A DNA stretch of 64,000 nucleotides from Omphiscola glabra (taxonomy: Eukaryota > Mollusca > Gastropoda > Lymnaeidae). The DNA lies in NCBI GenBank assembly GCA_964017045.1, contig OZ024808.1, positions 24,122,918-24,186,917 of the forward strand, written 5' to 3'. The notes beneath the pieces are model-generated. The model was given only the letters and a program-made list of their open reading frames with translations. It ran no database searches and was not told the DNA's origin. Positions 14,001-23,499 of this stretch are shown here, piece by piece; the first letter of the stretch is position 1, and each line of letters begins with the position of its first letter. A program made the translations under genes and the position numbers.

Positions 14001-17000
14001 TTTACTTGGATGAGATGGCCATCACTGCGTCAGTTGCGCACGTTGACAAAATCTGGCCAGGCCAGCAAAATTGCGAACACACTTGCGCCATTTCTCGGAC
14101 GCTTTATGAAAAATGAGAACACACTGATTCTATATTAATGGGTTTCTATATTCAACGAATACGTTAGCGCCAGAAAACATTAATCCTAAAATGATTTAGT
14201 TATCAATAGAAAAACTTCTGTCGGCGATTTCTTTGGTCAATCTTGTGACATACATTTTATTTGCTTAATCATTAGGTTTTTTATACTAAGGAATAGCTTA
14301 TCTTAATAAGGGATGAATTGACATAGTAAGGAATAGCTTATCTTAACCAGGGATAGCTTGACATCGTCAGGAATAGCTTATCTTAATGAGGGATGGCTTG
14401 ATAGTAATGAATAACTTGACACAGTAAGGAATATCTTGACACATTAAGGAATAGATTGACATAGTAAGGAATAGCTGTACATAGTAAGAGATAGCTTGGC
14501 ATAGTAAGAGATAGCCACCAATTAACTTAGTTTAACAATTTAATAATATATAAAGAAGTTTGTATCTATTAAAATGAACATATTCAAAAACTGTTTTTTT
14601 TAAATGTTTCTTTCAACATCAGATAATACTCACTATTGGACGACGTTGCTGCCAGTGACTAATATTGACACAAATACAGACACCACCAATAGACCCCAAA
14701 TCACGCATGCACCAACAACAGCTACAATTTCTACACGAGCACCAACAACAACTCAAGCAACTACCACCAGAACGACTCAAGCACCGACAACCACCACTCA
14801 AGCACCAACACCCCGAACCACCACACACGCACCAACATCTTCGACCACCACACACGCCCCTACAACAACCTCAACTACCACACAAGCACCAACTACCAGA
14901 ACCACCACACAAGCACCAACAACCACCACACACGCACCAACAACCACAACCACCACACACGCACCGACAACTACGACCACCACACAAGCCCCTACCACAA
15001 CCTCGACTACCACACAAGCCACTACAACCACAACGACCACACAAGCACCGACAACTACGACCACCACACAAGCCCCTACAACAACCTCAACTACAACACA
15101 AGCCCCTACAACCACAACGACCAAAGCTACAACACAAGGCCATCTAATACTTACACTGATGCCGCAAAGCACCGTAGAGAGTCTGGTATCTGTCAATACC
15201 CCTGTGCCAGCAGCTACTGCCGAGACAGTGGAAACCCACAATGGTGAGTAAATATGGATGCGAACATGGACGCCAGTACGGGGTGTAGGGTGGTGGGGTG
15301 GGGGCAATTGAAGAAATGAAACTTTTAAACAGCTAACCCCTACCCGTCTTTGTAATTTACTATATATTTTGCTAAATACTCAATTCATTAAAATTGTAAA
15401 CCCTTTTTCATTAAAAAAACAACAAACAAAAACGTATTGTGTTATTGTTGGCGCAACGAATCATCTGTGTAGATGTCGACATTCTTAAATTCACAGTCCA
15501 AAAATTAAAAGTCTGAAATATTTTATCATAACTTTTGTTAAAGGGGGTGAAAATGTGTAGAAAAACAAAATTGACCCAGTGGGTAGAACCAGGGAACAAT
15601 GGATCAAGGTACGCTGAAGCTTGAGATGAGAATACGGGACTATAAAATGTCACAGTTTTGGTTAAAAGCCTTCCTCAGCGGACCAGATAAAACAAGTACA
15701 GCACACAAAAAGAAAAAAAAAGAAATTGGAACTAAGTTCCAAAACATAATTGTCTGGAGTTCGCCGTGTTGGAGGGAAAATGGGGGCATGAACGCGAAGG
15801 GGGAAAAATATTCAGAGAGAATAGTGCATGATGGGTTGGGTCGTGTCATTTCCGCTTTCATATCATTCGTGGTTGTCATAGTTTGGTTCATTAAACACGG
15901 ATTGGATGACAATACCGCGAAACGTGAGTAAAGAAAATATTCAGAGAAAAATATTTTTAAAAAAACATAAATTGTATTTCAAAAACCCATATTAGTCGTT
16001 TTTTTTTAATCTGCCAACTCAGCTTACCGAAATAATAATGTTTAATAATGACAAATATGATTTTTAGAATCAATCAGAATGGAGCAACGTAGAGCGCGTC
16101 CACGGGCAGGCTACTCGGTTAAAAAATATTTTTAGACGTACCCCATATCTATCAAATGCACTAATACATGTGTTGATATCACTCTCATTTCCGACTTTGC
16201 TTAGTGACATTTAACACATCTGCAAACAGGATGGTTTGGGGGGGGGGGGCTAGATTTGAAGATTGTGTGGGGATATTTAACATTTCCGAAAGGAAGTGTA
16301 TTAACTTTTTGTAAGGCGTGGAAAGGGGGGGGGGTGAGTCAATTTAATAAATGACACTTTTAAAAAGTTAACCCCTGCAACTGCTAGTCTTTGTTAATTA
16401 TGGTAACAAAAAATAAAGCAATTTTATTGTAATGCTACCCTTCAACGTTAGATCTTTAACCTAAACACTCTCATCGGATGTACACGAAGTCACTGAACGT
16501 TGAAGCTGTGCACTGCATGCTTCAACTTTAAGCGTCAGTTCACACGATCGAGTCACGCTTCAAATTTTGCGTCAATTTTTTTTTTGTATGAACGCACTAT
16601 TCTGTGCATGTTTTTTTTTTCTTTAAAAAACCAAAAAGGGAATTCGGTCAAATTGTAATTTGAAAGTTGTGACAAGGCTTCATACAAAAATCGCATTAAA
16701 TGCATGAACAAACATTTGATCGTATGAACATGGCGCTAAAAAGCGTATATTAATATTAAATGATATCCAGTTATGTGCTTTGAGATTAACACGTAATGGT
16801 CGATTTTTTTGTTGTGTCGGGGGGCGGGGGGAAGAAAGGGGAAGTGATTCTGTAATATGACACAGATATCTACTTTACTATGTTGATTCTGTAATATGAC
16901 AAAGATATCTACTTTATTATGTTGATTCTGTAAGATGACACAGATATCTACTTTACTGTGTTGATTCTGTAATTCGACACAGCTATCTAATTTACTGTGT

Positions 17001-20000
17001 TGATTCTGTAATTCGACACAGCTATCTACTTTACTGTGTTGATTCTGCAACATGACATAGTCATTTAATTTTTTCAGAGTAATTTTTTTCACACAGGACA
17101 CGTGAGCTGAAAAAACATTTGATTTACAGACAGTGAAAGAAAGTAGTTGTTAGCAGATTGTTTACTTTAAAATAAAAATCTGAAGTATCAGTTCAAAGTC
17201 AGCAGACCGGGACCAGAAGGCCAACCAGGTTGTTGGTGTATTACGGGTTCTTCGTTTCAGATTTGTTTTTTTTTGGTGTTTTTTTGGGGTCTGTTCTTGC
17301 TATAAATTCATTACTCATGCTGTACATGCCGTCTTTACACTAACAAGTTGTACGAGTTTAATCATAGTTCAGCAAGTTTCTCCAGTGTAGAATCGTTCTA
17401 ATGAAGGCGTTTAAAAAATATATATTATAAGTGTGTTTGCATTTCTTTCATCAGATGCTCCTGTGTTCTGTACGGTCTGCGCTGACGAGGAATGCGCAGC
17501 CTCCACCCGCATTCAGTACTGCATCCCAGGCTTCTGCAAGGTGACCATCGCTGACGACGCTAGCGGGACAAGGCATCTGACGAAAAGGTGTATATACCGA
17601 ACAAGATATAGCGGAGGCGTAGCTAGAGTGTTTGGCGCCCGGGGACAAGATTCATTTTAAAGAGCCTGCCTTTTTTTTTTTAACTCTCAAACCCATTATT
17701 TTCCTCAATAAGATAATATCAAAGTAAATTTGGCCCCCTAGCTTGTCAGGCGCCTAGGACATCGGTACCCACTGACGCCCCTTAGCTACGCCTCTGAGAT
17801 ATAGCTCGCCAAACATTGGCTAACAGCAATGTGTGAACTTCCCATCTACTAAAGTTACTTGACAAAACATGAACTCAAGTAAAGCAAATTTAAGAATCCG
17901 TATTTTGGCTGCACCCTTTCCCCCATGATACGTCACTACACACTTTTTATTTCACGCCCATGAACTATATTAATATATTCTTATGTCCCAACCACTTTTA
18001 AACATAATATTTATTACACCATACTTAAATTGAGACTCTTTCACTTTGGGAGCAAAAAAAAGTCTCTTGAAGAAAGAATAATTTATAAGGATACACTTTT
18101 TAATTTATTTAGGATAACATTGCGATGTTGTTACTTATTTGGATTTGTCAAGCAGCATAAGTCTTACTAAAGGATTTAAAAACAGAAAGTGAAGGGGCGT
18201 TCCTAATGGTATTCGTTGATTCAGGAACTCTACCGGATAGTTCTGATATGTGATCATCCTTTAAGTCGTCTGAAATCAGTGCATCAGATCTTCAACAAAT
18301 TCTCTTGTTATCATTTTTCTGGGCGTTCGATTCATGTCAGGTGTTAGTGAATGTGTTGATGTGTCAGGTGTTAGTTAATGTGTTAATGTGTCAGGTATTA
18401 GTTGATGTGTTGATGTGTCAGGTATTAGTTGATGTTTTGATGTGACAGGTGTTAGTTGATGTGTTGATGTGTCAGGTGTTAGTTAATGTGTTGATGTGTC
18501 AGGTATTAGTTGATGTGTTGATGATCAGGTGCTAGTTAATGTGTTGAAGTGTAAAGGGCTAGTTAATGTGTTGATGTGTCAGGTGTTAATTAATGTGTTG
18601 ATGTGTCAGTTGTTAGTTAATGTGTTGATGTGTCGGGTGTTAGTTAATATGCTGATGTGTCAGGTGTTAGTTAATATGCTAATGTGTCAGGTGTTAGTTA
18701 ATATGCTGATGTGTCAGGTGTTAGTTAATATGCTGATGTGTCAGGTGTTGGTTAATGTATTGATGTGTCAGGTGTTAGTTAATATGCTGATGTGTCAGGT
18801 GTTAGTTAATGTGTTGATACGTCATGTGTTAATGTGTTGATGTGTCAGGTGTTAGAGAATGTGTTGATGTGTCAGGCGTTAGAGAATGTGTTGATGTGTC
18901 AGGTGTTAGTTAATGTGTTTATGTGTCAGGTGTTAGAGAATGTGTTCATGTGTCAGGTGTTAGTTAATGTGTTGATGTGTCAGGTGTTAGTTAATGTGTT
19001 GATGTGTCAGGTGTTAGTTGATGTGATGATGTGTCAGGTATTAGTTGGTGTGTTGATGTGTCAGGTGTTAGTTAATGTGTTGATGTTTCAGGTTTAGTTA
19101 ATGTGTTGATGTGTCAGGTGTTAGTTAAAGTGTCAGGTGTTAGTTAATATGCTGATGTGTAAGGTGTTAGTTAATATGCTGATGTGTCAGGTGTTAGTTA
19201 ATGTATTGATGTGTCAGGTGTTAGTTAATGTGTTGATGTGTCAGGTGTTAGTTAATGTGTTGATGTGTCAGGTGTTAGTCAATGTGTTGATATGTGAGGT
19301 GTTAGTTAATGTGCTGATATGTCAGGTATTAGTTAGTGTGTTGATATGTCAGGTGTTAGTTAATGTGTTGATGTGTCAGGTATTAGTTGATGTGTTGATG
19401 TGTCAGGTGTTAGTTGATGTGTTGATGTGTCAGGTGTAAGTTAATGTGTTGAAGTGTCAGGTATTAGTTGATGTGTTGATGTGTCAGGTGTTAGTTAATA
19501 TGTTGATGTGTCAGGTGTTAGTTAATGTGTTGATGTGTCAGGTATTAGTTGATGTGTTGATGTGTCAGGTGTTAGTTAAAGTGTTGATGTGTCAGGTGTC
19601 ACTTGATGTGTTGCAGTGTCAGGTGTTAGTTGTTGAATTGATGTGTCAGGTTTTAGTTAATGTGTTGATGTGTCATGTGTTTGTTGATTTGTTTGATATG
19701 TGATGTGTTAGTTAATGATTTGATGTGTCATGTGTTAGTTGATGTGTTGATGTGTCAGGTATTAGTTGATGTTTTGATGTGTCAGGTGTTACTTGATGTG
19801 TTGATGTGTCAGGTGTTAGTTAATGTGTTGATGTGTCAGGTGTTAGTTAATATGTTGATATGTCAGGTGTTAGTTAATATATTGATATGTCAGGTGTTAG
19901 TTGATGTGTTGATGTGTCAGGTATTAGTTAGTGTGTTGATGCGTCATGTGTTAATGTGTTGATGTGTAAGGTGTCACTTGATGTTTTGATGTGTCAGGTG

Positions 20001-23000
20001 TTAGTTAATATGTTGATGTGTGAGGTGTTAGTTAATGTGTTGATGTGTCAGGTGTTAGTTAATGTTTTGATGTGTCAGGTATCACTTGATGTTTTGATGT
20101 GTCAGGTGTTAGTTAATGTTTTGATGTGTCATGAGTTAGTGTGTTGATGTGTCAGGTGTTATTTAATGTTTTGTTGTGTCAGGTGTTAATGTGTTGACGC
20201 GTCAGGTGTTAGTTAATGTTTTGATGTGTCAGGTATCACTTGGAGTTATGATGTGTCAGGTATTAGTTAATGTGTTGATGTGTTAATGTTTTGATGTTTC
20301 AGGTGTAAGTTAATGTTTGATGTTTCAGGTATCACTTGATGTTTTGATGTGTCAGGTGTTTGTTAATGTGTTGATGTGTCGTGTGTTAGTTAATGTTTTG
20401 ATGTGTCATGTGTTAATGTTTTGATGTGTCAGGTTTTAGTTAATGTGTTGATGTGTCAGGTGTTTGTTGATGTGTTGATATGTGAGGTGTTAGTTAATGT
20501 GTTGATGTGTCAGGTGTTAGTTAATGTGTTGATGTGTCAGGTGTTAGTTAATTTGTTGATATGTCGGTGTTAGTTAATGTGTTGATGTGTCAGGTGTTAG
20601 TTTATGTGTTGATGTGTCAGGTATTAGTTGGTGTGTTGATATGTCAGGTGTTAGTTAATGTGTTGATATGTCAGGTGTTAGTTAATGTGCTAATATGTCA
20701 GGTGTTAGTTGATGTGTTGATATGTCAGGTGTTAGTTAATGTGCTAATATGTCAGGTGTTAGTTGATGTGTTGATATGTCAGGTGTTAGTTAATGTGTTG
20801 ATGTGTCAGGTGTTAGTTAATGTTTTGATGTGTCAGGTATTAGTTAATATGTTGATGTGTCAGCTATTAGTTGATGTGTTGATATGTCAGGTGTTAGTTA
20901 ATGTGTTGATATGTCAGGTGTTAGTTAATGTGTTGATGTGTCAGGTGTTAGGTAATGTGTTGATGTGTTAGGTGTTATTTAATGTTTGATGTGTCAGCTG
21001 TTAGTTAATGTTTGATGTGTCAGGTGTTAGTTAATGTATTGACGCCTAGATGCCATGCTTAGCCAATTCTTTAAGAGACAACTCCGAGACTTTGATGACG
21101 AAAATGAAAGCTTAAATATTCAACTATTTTCTGAGGTATTCCAATAGCGCAGTCGTTATTGTCCTCGATGAATGAATGATCAACCATGCAGGCGTAGAAC
21201 ATCAGATAGCTGTGGTCTCCTTGGCAAGCGCTCCGCACGTTGCAGATGTGGTCTCCCTGGCAAGCGCTTCACACGAGACAGCTGTGTTCTCCCTAGCAAG
21301 CGCTTTGCTCGTGATAGCTGTGGTCTCCCTAGCAAGCGCTTTGCTCGTGATAGCTGTGGTCTCCCTGAAGCGCTTCGCTCGTGATAGCTGTGGTCTCCCT
21401 GGCAAGCACTTCGCACGCGATAGCTGTGGTCCCCCTGACAAGCGCTTTGCTTGTGATAGCTGTGGTCTCCCTGACAAGCGCTTTGCTTGTGATAGCTGTG
21501 GTCTCCCTGACAAGCGCTTTGCTTGTGATAGCTGTGGTCTACCTGACAAGCGCTTTGCTTGTGATAGCTGTGGTCTCTCTGACAAGCGCTTTGCTTGTGA
21601 TAGCTGTGGTCTCCCTGGCAAGCACATCGCACGTGATAGCTGTGGTATTCCTGGCAAACGCTTCGCACTTTGATGATTAGTTGCGGTCTTCCTTGTAAGC
21701 GCTTTGCCCATGTATGATTACGCATGATCTCCCTGGAAAGGGCTATGCATATTTTTGGCTTGCAGCGACTTGAAAAAAAGACTATCCACAAAATTGTTTG
21801 ATAGATTTCAGCTTTTAATCGTGTTGGTTTTCTCTCCCCTAAAAATGAATGCCTGTGTTTGTATAAAATCTCCCCTGACAAAGAAAGTCGTTCTGTTGAC
21901 TGACTTGACTGGCACAGAATTACACGCAATTTAAAAAAAAAAATTTGCTTGAACATCCTTTTCGTATTTCAGATATCTCTTTTTCGTTAAGCTCCCGTTT
22001 TTTCTCCCTTTTCAAATAAAATAAACTTCAAATGTTTTGAGTGAAAACTAACCCCAGCTTATTTAATGTTAATTAAATAAATCTTAAATTTTGAGTGGTG
22101 TGTCTAAACACTGGTAAACAATTAAAAAGAAAGCAATTATATTTATTTTAAATACGTTATTAGCTTCTCCACTCGTTTTAAATAAGATAAGATAAAATAC
22201 GATTCTTTTATTGATCCAAACACTTGGAAATGTTTTTTTTTATTGCATTGTACATTTTCAGCACATAAACAAAACAATTTGAAAACAAGACATCTACATT
22301 AAATTATTTCACTAGTGAAAAAAAAAACCAGCCATTCAGTGAATTCTCTTAGCGATATCAGGGACTTAGTAGTTCTCATTAAGATTTGGGACTTCAGGGA
22401 AAGCACTCATGTGGTTTGCGGTTTTAAATTTAGTTCTTATAAGATTATTCTTATGTTTGGTTCCTTGAGTTCTTATTGGCTTATTCTTATATGCTGTTCA
22501 TTGAGCTCTTGTAAAATTATTATCATGGGTGGTTAATTGGACCTAACCAAAAAACTATCTAAAATCCTGTATGGAAAGAAAAGAATATTGCAATTTAACT
22601 AAAGTGTTTAGAATGCATTTTACACCAACCACTCACTCACTATGATGTTAAAACTTTACTTTAATTCAATTAATACATTTGCTTTTCAATTAATACTTAA
22701 AAATACTAAATATAATTATTTATTTATTTTATAGACTTTATTTCTAATTTCTAATAGCAATATTAGCGATTTAAAAACTGTATAATAATTTAAGATATAT
22801 AAATAAAAGCTTATATATGTTATTAGATTTTTAAAAAAAAGAATACAAATTCCGAAAATACAACAAAACTTGAAATCCGTGTTTTTAAGAATTCCATCTA
22901 GATAAAGACATTTTATTTATCTGGCCTAGTTAACACAGATTCGGTGTTTTGACGAATGATCGGGAATTCTTATTTGGGTAACTTTTGAACTCAACTCCGT

Positions 23001-23499
23001 ATAATGGTAATCGCATATATATAATTAAAATCTGAAGTATTCCGTTCTAAGTCAACAGACCGAGACCAGAAGGCCAAACAGGTTGTTGGTGTACCACGGG
23101 CTCATCGTATGTGTGTGTGTGTTAGAATTTACTAAATTGTACTATATTTTCCCGTATTCAGTACAAGATAAAGTATGGATAGAGTGAATGTTAGAGCTAA
23201 ATCTTCATCTCAGACTTTGCTATGTATGAAGACATTCAACGTCATCTTAGGAATGTTTATGCCAATCACCTCCACCACTAACTTTGGAAATATGTTCTTA
23301 TTTTCTCCCCCACAGCTGTGCATCGAGAGCCGAATGTCGCGCCCTCTGGTGGGATCAAACATCCCACAACCAGCAGTGCATGAATACACTATCCACCTTG
23401 ACCACGGCGACCCACAGCGACTTGACCTGTTCGTTCTGCTGCCAGAGTTCCTACTGCAGCGACAACTTGTCTGCCATTAACCTCGTTAAATTCAATTAG
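1871..23499 (+). CDS. Gene 1: multi-domain Ly6/uPAR-type secreted protein, 5' part missing
   Basis: Ten exons were assembled: 1871-2003, 3198-3283, 3589-3645, 6254-6398, 12595-12680, 13014-13082, 13537-13666, 14623-15243, 17455-17587 and 23316-23499 (stop TAG). All junctions are AG/GT and all phases match. The product has the end of one LU domain, two whole LU domains, a 207-codon Thr/Pro linker and a C-terminal LU domain. LU domains are disulphide-rich three-finger folds found in secreted or GPI-anchored proteins that bind other proteins; the C-terminus ends in a short polar tail with no hydrophobic anchor, so secretion is inferred. The signal peptide and at least two exons must lie left of the window. 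Domain 2 mixes a B-type first exon with A-type second and third exons. The substrate or partner cannot be read from sequence. Confidence 0.82.
2004..3197. other. Intron of gene 1 with C-tracts
   Basis: AT-rich, with runs of ten or more C at about 2496 and 2630. No coding or repeat structure was recognised. Confidence 0.4.
3198..3283 (+). CDS. Gene 1 exon, alpha exon of LU domain 2 (B type)
   Basis: Acceptor TACGTAG, donor GTGAGT, 86 nt. It begins with two bases that complete the codon left by the previous exon and encodes CPGTCFTQDGADC, then a fourth cysteine and GE at the exon end. The CPG-x-C opening matches exons 12595-12680 and 47992-48092. Confidence 0.85.
3589..3645 (+). CDS. Gene 1 exon, beta exon of LU domain 2 (A-type length)
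   Basis: Acceptor TTTTCCAG, donor GTAGAT, exactly 19 codons, phase 0 to 0. It reads VCAITYS, then MTCQKKQ. Two cysteines at the same spacing occur in the 19-codon beta exons of genes 2, 3 and 4. An N-x-T glycosylation sequon (NMT) sits just before the second cysteine. Confidence 0.82.
3660..5790. repeat. 30-base minisatellite, about 71 copies
   Basis: Unit begins ACATATCTGAAGTCACATTT and continues TAAAACGATA. Copies differ mainly at CTGAAG/CCGAAG/CCGTAG positions. The unit length is divisible by three, so it leaves open frames on both strands (up to 448 codons) that are not genes. It fills most of a gene 1 intron. Confidence 0.95.
6254..6398 (+). CDS. Gene 1 exon, gamma exon of LU domain 2 (A type)
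   Basis: Acceptor TTTACAG, donor GTAAGT, 145 nt, phase 0 to 1. It contains CPTGG, then CEICCNTTGCV, matching the CTGGGV and CELCC-x4-CV pattern of genes 2 and 3. The NTT sequon in the CC-x4-C loop could be glycosylated. Confidence 0.86.
6640..6830. mobile_element. Degenerate non-autonomous hAT-like remnant
   Basis: The stretch from AAAGCGGCCCG to CCCTGGCTTAA is similar to 26660-26870: both share GAAAATAGGACA, GGAAAGCTAT or similar, and GGGCCGT-TGTTGTG near the right end. The terminal G/C-rich words resemble those of the hAT element at 7443. Confidence 0.45.
6885..7200. repeat. Degenerate 23-base minisatellite
   Basis: Unit approximately TACATACTCCAGTACTACTT plus TAA, about 13 copies with many substitutions. 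Confidence 0.85.
7255..7442 (-). repeat. About 70-base tandem repeat derived from LINE RNase H sequence
   Basis: Two to three copies of a unit with CTTTATAAGATCCCGAGAGC, GTCCGTCTAGAC and CCAGCCCCACAAG. The same sequence continues after the hAT element at 9652 into the RNase H part of the LINE, so the array appears to be a local tandem amplification of that LINE segment. The hAT element split it. Confidence 0.6.
7435..7442. repeat. Left target site duplication of hAT element
   Basis: GTCTAGAC, repeated exactly at 9652-9659. Eight bases is the hallmark length for hAT transposons. Confidence 0.85.
7443..9651 (-). mobile_element. Complete hAT transposon, inactive
   Basis: 2209 bases bounded by 8-base GTCTAGAC duplications. 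Imperfect inverted ends are CAGGGTGGGCAAACT on the left and CAGACATGGGCAAGCT read inward from the right. It carries a decayed transposase on the minus strand. It inserted into the RNase H-derived tandem repeat in an intron of gene 1. Confidence 0.85.
7646..9197 (-). pseudogene. hAT transposase pseudogene (GTF2IRD2/ZBED-like group)
   Basis: The ATG is at 9197 (MSGQKKRKV). A BED-type zinc finger follows with CLIC and H-x4-H, but a stop codon interrupts it. Further on are ALDESNDIKDTAQL, an RNase H-like catalytic segment with DESxD, then ITEELLTMESMK, and a C-terminal part around 7646-8106. At least one stop and two frame changes break it. A short 24-base triplication encodes three VETAGLL copies near 8754-8820. 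The related protein family includes domesticated GTF2I-repeat proteins of vertebrates. Confidence 0.8.
9652..9659. repeat. Right target site duplication of hAT element
   Basis: GTCTAGAC, identical to 7435-7442. Confidence 0.85.
9690..9960 (-). pseudogene. LINE RNase H fragment
   Basis: Contains KKAALETMALYSYT, then VFTDDSAN and NFDAELEAI on the minus strand, the expected order of RNase H motifs (TDGSA, AEL). A C-run at 9810-9828 and a frame change break it. Confidence 0.68.
10063..11060 (-). pseudogene. LINE APE endonuclease and linker, broken
   Basis: Motifs in order on the minus strand: ILQET (catalytic Glu), an AGDF-P-P segment where GDFNAHH is expected (a C-run has overwritten it), PDITLISAEL, and EIGS-stop-HRPTL where SDHRP is expected. 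Frame changes occur near 10590 and at the C-run near 10735. The linker from 10494 to 10063 stays open for 143 codons (AKWTLFREGMET). Confidence 0.72.
11463..12594. other. Intron: degenerate repeats and possible DNA-element remnant
   Basis: 11463-11610 has loose copies of CTATAGAATCATTC at about 27-base spacing. 11640-12300 ends with a GC-rich word GTTGGGAACCACTTG typical of transposon ends, and a piece near 11835 (GGAACATAGCAAAGAAAT) recurs near 33940. No coding domain was identified. Confidence 0.4.
12595..12680 (+). CDS. Gene 1 exon, alpha exon of LU domain 3 (B type)
   Basis: A long polypyrimidine tract and TTTAG acceptor precede it; donor is GTGTGA. It is 86 nt, the same length and phase as 3198-3283, and encodes CPGTCTSNDAVAC and a fourth cysteine, ending in DE. 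Confidence 0.85.
13014..13082 (+). CDS. Gene 1 exon, beta exon of LU domain 3 (B type)
   Basis: Acceptor GTCTCTAG, donor GTGACT, 23 codons, phase 0 to 0. It starts FCQIGVD and has GHCRK near the end. Length and the leading FC match the gene 3 B-type exon 48302-48370. Confidence 0.8.
13275..13437. repeat. 23-base minisatellite, 7 copies
   Basis: Unit GGGGCACCTTGCAGCACAAA plus AAT, nearly perfect, in the short intron between beta and gamma exons of gene 1 domain 3. Confidence 0.92.
13537..13666 (+). CDS. Gene 1 exon, gamma exon of LU domain 3 (B type)
   Basis: Acceptor TTTAAG. It encodes NCLDDLSRFSC, then CVFDCCTTDSCL. Two GT donors lie two bases apart; the GTAGGT at 13667 gives 130 nt and the phase-1 end needed by the next exon, while the one at 13665 would break the frame. 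If the intron were kept, the frame would stop at 13695, nine codons further on. Confidence 0.8.
13667..14622. repeat. Intron with degenerate 20-base repeat at 14280-14515
   Basis: Loose copies of GAATAGCTTGACATAGTAAG. The rest of the intron is AT-rich and shows nothing recognisable. Confidence 0.6.
14623..15243 (+). CDS. Gene 1 exon, Thr/Pro-rich mucin-like linker
   Basis: Acceptor AACATCAG, donor GTGAGT, 621 nt, phase 1 to 1. It codes for runs of QAPTTT and HAPTTT, a repeat expected to be heavily O-glycosylated and extended. It sits where genes 2 and 3 have linkers of only about 45-47 residues. The coding repeat is an internal minisatellite, and the antisense reading frames here are by-products of it. 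Confidence 0.8.
15244..17454. other. Intron of gene 1 with a 39-base repeat and an element scar
   Basis: 15590-15720 resembles 27630-27740 (AAAAGCCTTCCTCAGCGGAC against TAAGAGTCTTCCTCGGCAGAC) and may be an old retroelement end. 16857-17060 holds about five copies of a 39-base unit starting GATTCTGTAATATGACACAG. 17180-17250 is repeated at 23025-23105. Confidence 0.55.
17455..17587 (+). CDS. Gene 1 exon, first half of C-terminal LU domain
   Basis: Acceptor TTTCATCAG, donor GTGTAT, 133 nt, phase 1 to 2. It opens DAPVFCTVC and has YCIPGFCKV, aligning with the gene 2 exon at 31491 and the gene 3 exon at 51163. It is 24 bases shorter than those two, so the N-terminal part of this domain is compressed. 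Confidence 0.84.
17612..17796. mobile_element. GGCGTAGC-ended hAT-type MITE, copy 1
   Basis: 185 bases with inverted ends CGGAGGCGTAGC and CAGAGGCGTAGC, flanked by 8-base AGATATAG on both sides. A related stretch at about 23790 has AGATATAG once with no insertion, a likely empty site. Confidence 0.85.
18337..21045. repeat. 27-base minisatellite, about 100 copies
   Basis: Unit TGTGTTGATGTGTCAGGTGT plus TAGTTAA with frequent single substitutions and some unit-length changes. The length is divisible by three and leaves many chained open frames, which are not genes. It lies in the last intron of gene 1. Confidence 0.95.
21210..21680. repeat. 36-base minisatellite, about 13 copies
   Basis: Unit GATAGCTGTGGTCTCCCTGG plus CAAGCGCTTTGCTCGT. 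It follows the 27-base array in the same intron and leaves open frames on both strands that I treat as spurious. Confidence 0.93.
21957..23315. other. AT-rich end of the last gene 1 intron
   Basis: No coding signal. TAAGATAAGATAAAATACGA at about 22184 resembles a 3' end motif of dispersed elements. 23025-23105 is a copy of 17180-17250. Confidence 0.4.
23316..23499 (+). CDS. Gene 1 last exon, second half of C-terminal LU domain
   Basis: Acceptor CCCCCACAG, stop TAG, 184 nt. It contains ECRALWWDQTSHNQQC and CSFCCQSSYC, then a short polar tail to the stop. The C-x3-WW-x2-T-x5-C signature is shared with genes 2 and 3. An ATTAAA at 23579-23584 is a possible poly(A) signal. Confidence 0.86.

Noticed and set aside
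14619..15307. Antisense cysteine- and valine-rich frames over the mucin exon
   Set aside because: Shadows of the Thr-rich coding repeat; the + frame has fitting splice sites and paralogues.
15599..15931. 110-codon + frame with a hydrophobic stretch
   Set aside because: It includes a scar shared with 27630-27740 and low-complexity lysines; no conserved domain or phase-compatible splice sites were found.
18529..20971. Chained open frames reading VNVLMCQVL
   Set aside because: They follow the 27-base minisatellite and are broken wherever the unit length slips.
21172..21956. Cysteine-containing frames on both strands (DSCGLPSKRFA and GRPQLSRAKRL types)
   Set aside because: Both strands are open because the unit is 36 bases. 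The regular cysteines come from the repeat and do not match LU spacing.
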